Source of the DNA: Gemmatimonadaceae bacterium
GTDB taxonomy: Bacteria > Gemmatimonadota > Gemmatimonadetes > Gemmatimonadales > Gemmatimonadaceae
Direction of reading: 5' to 3'
Length of the DNA stretch: 64,000 bases
Assembly: GCA_016742275.1 (NCBI GenBank)
Contig: JACVCD010000015.1
Span: 56,494-120,493 of the forward strand
Within the stretch, counting starts at the first letter, position 1, and every line of letters starts with the position of its first letter. Made by a program: the position numbers and the translations under genes. Positions 60,487 to 64,000 of the stretch are shown piece after piece. A model generated the notes under the pieces. It did not search any database. It was not told where the DNA came from and saw nothing but the letters and a program-made list of their open reading frames with translations.

Positions 60487-61576
60487 CCCACACCGGATTT
60501 GCGTGCTCGTGCGGCGACGAGGTATGCCGAACCAGTTGCGTGCCATCCACCGCAACGCTGTAGACCTGCCAGTTGTAGAACGTCCCGAGAATCTCGTGGG
60601 CCGAAACAAAGGCGAGCCGCTTGCCATCGGGTGACCAGGCTGGCGCACGCTGTTCCCCATCTGGATCAGTGCTCATGAGTGGGTGAGCGACCGGCAGTGC
60701 GGTGGTACTGAACGAATCGTTCACCGGCACCACCCACAGATCACCGGCGGCCGAGGCTGAACGACGTATGAATGCGACCAGGCGACCGTCGGGTGACCAC
60801 GTCGGTTCCGTGTCGAGGTGTTCACTCGCTGCCGTCAGCGCCTTGCTCTCCGACCCATCGTCGCGCATGACCTCGAGGTGCGACACCACATAGCCCTCGG
60901 CGCTGCGTGCCTGCCTGGCGTAGGCCAGACGATATGAGCCATCGGTCTGCTCCGGTGACCACGTTGGCGATGCCAATGATGCGGCGCCTACGGCACCAGC
61001 CGCGATGCGTGTGAGATTCGTGCCATCGATATCCACGATGTAGATGTGCGCCGGATTGAACAGTCCAACGGTTCCGCCGGGTGCCCATCCGCGAAATGCC
61101 ACTCGCTGTCCATCAGGGCTGAGCGCCGGCTGGTCTGCATTGAGCGCACTGAAATTCGGCAACATGGTACGCGCACCGGTGCCATCGATCGCCGATCGGC
61201 ACAGCGTCGTGCCGTGACCCGTGGTGCAGGTATACACCATGACATTATGCGCCGCCGACACCGACGCATCGAATGCGCCGGGAATGCCAGTGACGGCCTG
61301 CACCGAATCATCAATCACCGTGCTGTCGACGAATGCCGCCGTGCGCACCAGCAGAGGACGGACAATGCGGCTTTCGTCCGACTCCCAACGATCAAAAAGC
61401 AGATCGAACTGCGCCGCCTTGGGCGGTGGCGGCAGCGGGGTGCCGACTGCCGTGTCTCCCACGGGCACCTGTTCTGGAGTGCCCGGCGATGCGAGTGCCG
61501 TCGGATCCTGACAGGCCGTCAGGGTCAGTATGGACAAGGCCGCAGACAGTGCTGCGGCCAAGGGGAAGCGAGACAT
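60449..61576 (-). CDS. TolB-like WD40/PD40 beta-propeller lipoprotein
   Basis: This 375-residue protein has a lipobox (ILTLTAC) and several PD40 propeller blades (PALSPDGQRVAFRGW; PTWSPEQ; PTWSPDGRLVAFIRR; PAWSPDGKRLAFVSA). It is probably an outer-membrane lipoprotein that binds a partner or ligand through the propeller. GGAGG precedes ATG 61576. A perfect palindrome at 61612-61627 lies 36 bp upstream. The substrate is unknown. Confidence 0.85.
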   Translation of the reverse strand: MSRFPLAAALSAALSILTLTACQDPTALASPGTPEQVPVGDTAVGTPLPPPPKAAQFDLLFDRWESDESRIVRPLLVRTAAFVDSTVIDDSVQAVTGIPGAFDASVSAAHNVMVYTCTTGHGTTLCRSAIDGTGARTMLPNFSALNADQPALSPDGQRVAFRGWAPGGTVGLFNPAHIYIVDIDGTNLTRIAAGAVGAASLASPTWSPEQTDGSYRLAYARQARSAEGYVVSHLEVMRDDGSESKALTAASEHLDTEPTWSPDGRLVAFIRRSASAAGDLWVVPVNDSFSTTALPVAHPLMSTDPDGEQRAPAWSPDGKRLAFVSAHEILGTFYNWQVYSVAVDGTQLVRHTSSPHEHANPVWVNASRSFRTPLR

Positions 61577-61611
61577 CGAACCTCCGATCTATGCGTGCAT
61601 GAGGGACTGTT

Positions 61612-61627
61612 AAAAGGTATACCTTTT
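61612..61627. promoter_or_regulatory. Perfect 16-bp palindrome before the propeller lipoprotein
   Basis: AAAAGGTATACCTTTT is a perfect 16-bp palindrome in the 74-bp gap between gabD and the lipoprotein gene. It contains TATACC, which could double as a -10 element. It looks like a dimeric repressor site. Confidence 0.55.
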
Positions 61628-61650
61628 CAGCGTCCCCCCTGTCACACGCC

Positions 61651-63048
61651 TCAATCACCCCAGCCCAACCCTCCCAGACACACGTACTTCATCTCCAGAT
61701 AGGCGTCCATGCCGTAGCGCGAACCCTCGCGGCCGATGCCCGATTCCTTGATGCCACCAAATGGCGCCACAACCGTGGCCATCAGCGACTCATTGATGCC
61801 CACCATGCCATATTCGAGCGCCTCGGCCACACGCCAGCACCGCGCCTGATTGGAGCTGTAGAGATAGGCCGCCAACCCGTACGACGTATCATTGGCCAGC
61901 GCGATGGCCTCGGCCTCTGTACGAAATGCGTAGATGGGTGCGACCGGACCAAACACTTCTTCCTTGGCAATGCGCATATCACTGCGCACATCGACGAGCA
62001 CCGTAGGGGCGTAGTACTGGCCACCGGTCGCCACTCCACCCAACGCAATGCGTGCACCGCCGGCCACGGCATCGGCCACCAGGCCCTCAACCTTGTGCAG
62101 TGCACGCTCGCTGATGAGCGGCCCAACCTGCACCGTGTCGTCCGACGGATTGCCACTCCGGATCTGCTGCACGGCCGCCGTGAACTTGTCGATGAACGCT
62201 TCGTGTACGCTTTCGTGCACATACACCCGGTTCACGCATACGCAGGTCTGTCCATTGTGGCGGAACTTGGCAGCCACCGTGCCGCGCACTGCCGCATCGA
62301 TGTCGGCATCCTCGAATACGAGAATAGGCGCGTTGCCACCCAACTCGAGCGAAAGCTTGGTGAGATGCTGCGCGCTCTGCGCCACCAGCTGCTTGCCAAC
62401 GGCGGTCGATCCGGTAAACGACACTTTGCGAACACGTGCATCGCTCAGAAACACGGCACCAAGTTCCGCATTGGCCGTGGTCGTGAGCGTCTGATACACA
62501 TCCGCCGGAATGCCGGCTTCATGCGCCAACCGTTCGAGATACAGCGCAGTGAGCGGTGTTTCCGTTGCCGGCTTGATGATGACCGGGCACCCCGCAGCCA
62601 ATGCCGGTGCCACTTTGCGGGTGATCATGGCCAGCGGGAAATTCCATGGCGTGATGGCCGCCACCACGCCTACCGATTGCCGCAGCGCAAAGAGCCGACG
62701 ATCCGGCGATGGTGATGGGATGACGTCGCCATAGGTACGCCGCGCTTCTTCGGCAAACCACTCGACGAACGCCGCGCCGTAGTCGACTTCTCCGCGGCTT
62801 TCACTCATCACCTTCCCCGCCTCGCGTGACATGATCACGGCGATCGGTTCACGATGCGCCAGAATGAGATCGTGCCAGGCACGCAGCAACTTTGCTCGTT
62901 CACCTGCCGTGCGACTCCGCCACGCAGGCCACGCGGCATGTGCGCGTTCAATGGCCTGTGTAGCATCCTGCGCCGTGTGATTGGGCGCCATATCCACCAA
63001 AGCACCGGTGGCCGGTTCATGCACCGCGAAAGTCGCTCGTGTATTCAT
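61651..63048 (-). CDS. gabD: Succinate-semialdehyde dehydrogenase-like aldehyde dehydrogenase
   Basis: This 465-residue NAD(P) aldehyde dehydrogenase has GVVAAITPWNFPLAMITRK, the catalytic Glu in KLSLELGGNAPILVFEDAD and the catalytic Cys in FRHNGQTCVCVNRVYVHE, with FGPVAPIYAF at the end. It is closest in look to GabD, which oxidises succinate semialdehyde. ATG 63048 is preferred; a GTG at 63078 has no Shine-Dalgarno. No GABA transaminase is adjacent, so another aldehyde is possible. Confidence 0.88.
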   Translation of the reverse strand: MNTRATFAVHEPATGALVDMAPNHTAQDATQAIERAHAAWPAWRSRTAGERAKLLRAWHDLILAHREPIAVIMSREAGKVMSESRGEVDYGAAFVEWFAEEARRTYGDVIPSPSPDRRLFALRQSVGVVAAITPWNFPLAMITRKVAPALAAGCPVIIKPATETPLTALYLERLAHEAGIPADVYQTLTTTANAELGAVFLSDARVRKVSFTGSTAVGKQLVAQSAQHLTKLSLELGGNAPILVFEDADIDAAVRGTVAAKFRHNGQTCVCVNRVYVHESVHEAFIDKFTAAVQQIRSGNPSDDTVQVGPLISERALHKVEGLVADAVAGGARIALGGVATGGQYYAPTVLVDVRSDMRIAKEEVFGPVAPIYAFRTEAEAIALANDTSYGLAAYLYSSNQARCWRVAEALEYGMVGINESLMATVVAPFGGIKESGIGREGSRYGMDAYLEMKYVCLGGLGWGD

Positions 63049-63101
63049 CTGCCTGACAAGGGGTGGGAAGTCGTTCACAGAGATGTTAGCGTGGATGCAT
63101 C

Positions 63102-63716
63102 ATGTCTGCTTCGTCCATCCTGCTGCCACTCGACGCCTTGGGACGTCATCGCCTCAAGGTGGCGTTCGTAGGAACCCACGGCGTAGGCAAAACGACACTC
63201 TGCTTCGATCTTGCCGCGCAGCTCAAGCGCCTCGACCTCGGCGTGGACATCGTGAAGGAAGTCGCGCGTCGCTGTCCGTTGCCGATCAACGAGGAGACGA
63301 CGTTCGATGCGCAGGCGTGGATTCTCCACACGCAGATCGCCGAAGAGCTCGCGGCATGTGCGCAGTACGAAGTCGTGGTATGTGATCGTTCGGTGCTGGA
63401 CAACTACGCGTATCTAGTCGCGCGCCTCGGTCGTCGTCCCGAACTCGAACCACTCGTACGCGAATGGGTGCGCGGTTATCACGCGCTCTTCAAGGTGCCG
63501 GTGCTCGGCGCGCCAACCTTCGACGGCAAGCGTGCCGTGAGCCCGGGCTTTCAGCAGGAGATCGATCACATCATCGATGACCTGGTGAACGATCTGTCCG
63601 TGCCGGTCATTCATCTCGATCCAAACGATCGCGACGGTTGGACCGTACACGCCCTGCAGCGACTGGGACTACCGACCCAGCCGCCGCAGATCGATCTGTT
63701 TGCTACGCGCGACTGA
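63102..63716 (+). CDS. AAA_28/NadR-like P-loop nucleoside kinase-type protein
   Basis: This 204-residue protein has Walker A AFVGTHGVGKTTLCFDLA, EVARRCPLPINEETT, a Walker B-like VVVCDRSVLDNYAYL and LDPNDRDGW. This is the pattern of AAA_28 proteins related to NadR-type ribosylnicotinamide or thymidylate kinases. The substrate cannot be assigned. It is divergent from gabD and converges with copZ by a 14-bp overlap. Confidence 0.75.
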   Translation: MSASSILLPLDALGRHRLKVAFVGTHGVGKTTLCFDLAAQLKRLDLGVDIVKEVARRCPLPINEETTFDAQAWILHTQIAEELAACAQYEVVVCDRSVLDNYAYLVARLGRRPELEPLVREWVRGYHALFKVPVLGAPTFDGKRAVSPGFQQEIDHIIDDLVNDLSVPVIHLDPNDRDGWTVHALQRLGLPTQPPQIDLFATRD

Positions 63717-63915
63717 CAACTTCGTAGCCTTCTTCGCGCACCGCTTCAGCGATGACATTGGCACTCGTGCGTGCCGGATCGAATGTGACAGCGGCCGAGC
63801 CAATGGTCACGTTATCGATCGTGACGCCGTCCACCTTGGACAGCGCGGCGTTCACGGACTTCACGCAATGTCCGCAGGTCATGCCGCGGATCTCGAGTGT
63901 CAGGGGTTGCTGCAT
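63703..63915 (-). CDS. copZ: CopZ-like heavy-metal-associated copper chaperone
   Basis: This 70-residue HMA domain carries the metal loop IRGMTCGHCVKSVNAAL and a ferredoxin-like fold typical of Cu(I) chaperones that feed CopA ATPases. It lies behind a CsoR-type operator at the window edge, so a copA or csoR gene may sit just outside. It is separate from the copper genes at 3-14 kb. Confidence 0.92.
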   Translation of the reverse strand: MQQPLTLEIRGMTCGHCVKSVNAALSKVDGVTIDNVTIGSAAVTFDPARTSANVIAEAVREEGYEVVSRA

Positions 63916-63932
63916 ACGAACCCTCCAGGAAT

Positions 63933-63985
63933 TGAATCAGAGTCAGCAGCGCGCACCTATCGGTGGCGCGCCGTACTCTGAATCA
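63933..63985. repeat. Nested inverted repeat upstream of copZ
   Basis: TGAATCAGAGT (63933-63943) pairs with ACTCTGAATCA (63975-63985) with one mismatch, and inside it CGCGCACC pairs with GGTGGCGCG around TATC. It could fold as a 5'-leader hairpin or cruciform next to the CsoR-type site. Confidence 0.55.
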
Positions 63986-64000
63986 TATACCCCTTAGGGG
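63985..64000. promoter_or_regulatory. CsoR-type copper operator, cut by the window edge
   Basis: ATATACCCCTTAGGGG has the ACCCC-N3-GGGG core of CsoR-regulated promoters, about 70 bp before the copZ ATG. The right half is truncated at the end of the window. Confidence 0.6.

Overview
The window is a GC-rich bacterial chromosome segment with very dense coding: genes on both strands, many ATGA or GTGA stop/start overlaps, short gaps, and no rRNA, tRNA, insertion sequence, phage gene or CRISPR array that I can see. The gene content (biotin synthesis, pdxH, greA, glpD, rsgA, queG, beta-oxidation, large sensor kinases, GTG starts) indicates a free-living heterotroph. From general resemblance I favour Gemmatimonadota (Gemmatimonas-like), but this is an inference that I could not test by a search.

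Layout. (1) 1-1862: an ECF sigma factor, a membrane anti-sigma-like protein and a secreted protein, linked by stop/start overlaps. (2) 2.7-14.3 kb: a metal-homeostasis island. It holds a MerC-like protein, zinc-free ribosomal protein L31, an mbnP-mbnH-copC-copD operon, a His/Cys-rich secreted protein, a COG0523 GTPase, a DUF3299 protein, a ZrgA-like zinc protein, a ZIP-permease fusion with a long His-rich linker, a PAP2 phosphatase, a Fur-family regulator, and Sco1, PCuAC and cupredoxin copper proteins. Three promoters in this island share a related ~20-bp box that looks like a Zur/Fur-type operator. (3) 14.3-18.7 kb: a complete bioF-bioA-bioD-bioB run. (4) 18.7-22.1 kb: FrnE-like protein, pdxH and two secreted proteins, ending in a remarkable mirrored inverted repeat. 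(5) 22.3-30.3 kb: a seven-gene minus-strand run (fadI-fadJ-DinB-M14 peptidase-proline dehydrogenase-unknown-rsgA). (6) 30.5-39.1 kb: glpD, greA with a terminator-like leader hairpin, an RsbQ-like hydrolase coupled to a hybrid PAS kinase, a LOG-family protein, a phosphodiesterase and a MazG-like enzyme. (7) 39.1-45.1 kb: a translationally coupled signalling operon (hybrid kinase with HPt, REC-GGDEF-EAL, HDOD). (8) 45.2-57.3 kb: queG, a LytS/LytTR pair divergent from a MacAB-TolC efflux operon, a ClC channel and a Ca2+ antiporter. (9) 57.2-59.5 kb: an arsR-arsM-arsN2-arsC arsenic operon with two operator-like sites and no pump inside it. (10) 59.7-64.0 kb: DUF3108 and beta-propeller proteins, an aldehyde dehydrogenase, a P-loop protein and a CopZ-like copper chaperone behind a CsoR-type operator cut by the window edge.

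The most interesting material is the zinc/copper island and its shared operator, the ZIP-permease fusion, and a set of non-coding inverted or tandem word repeats at gene ends. Each such repeat uses its own short word, yet they share one architecture.
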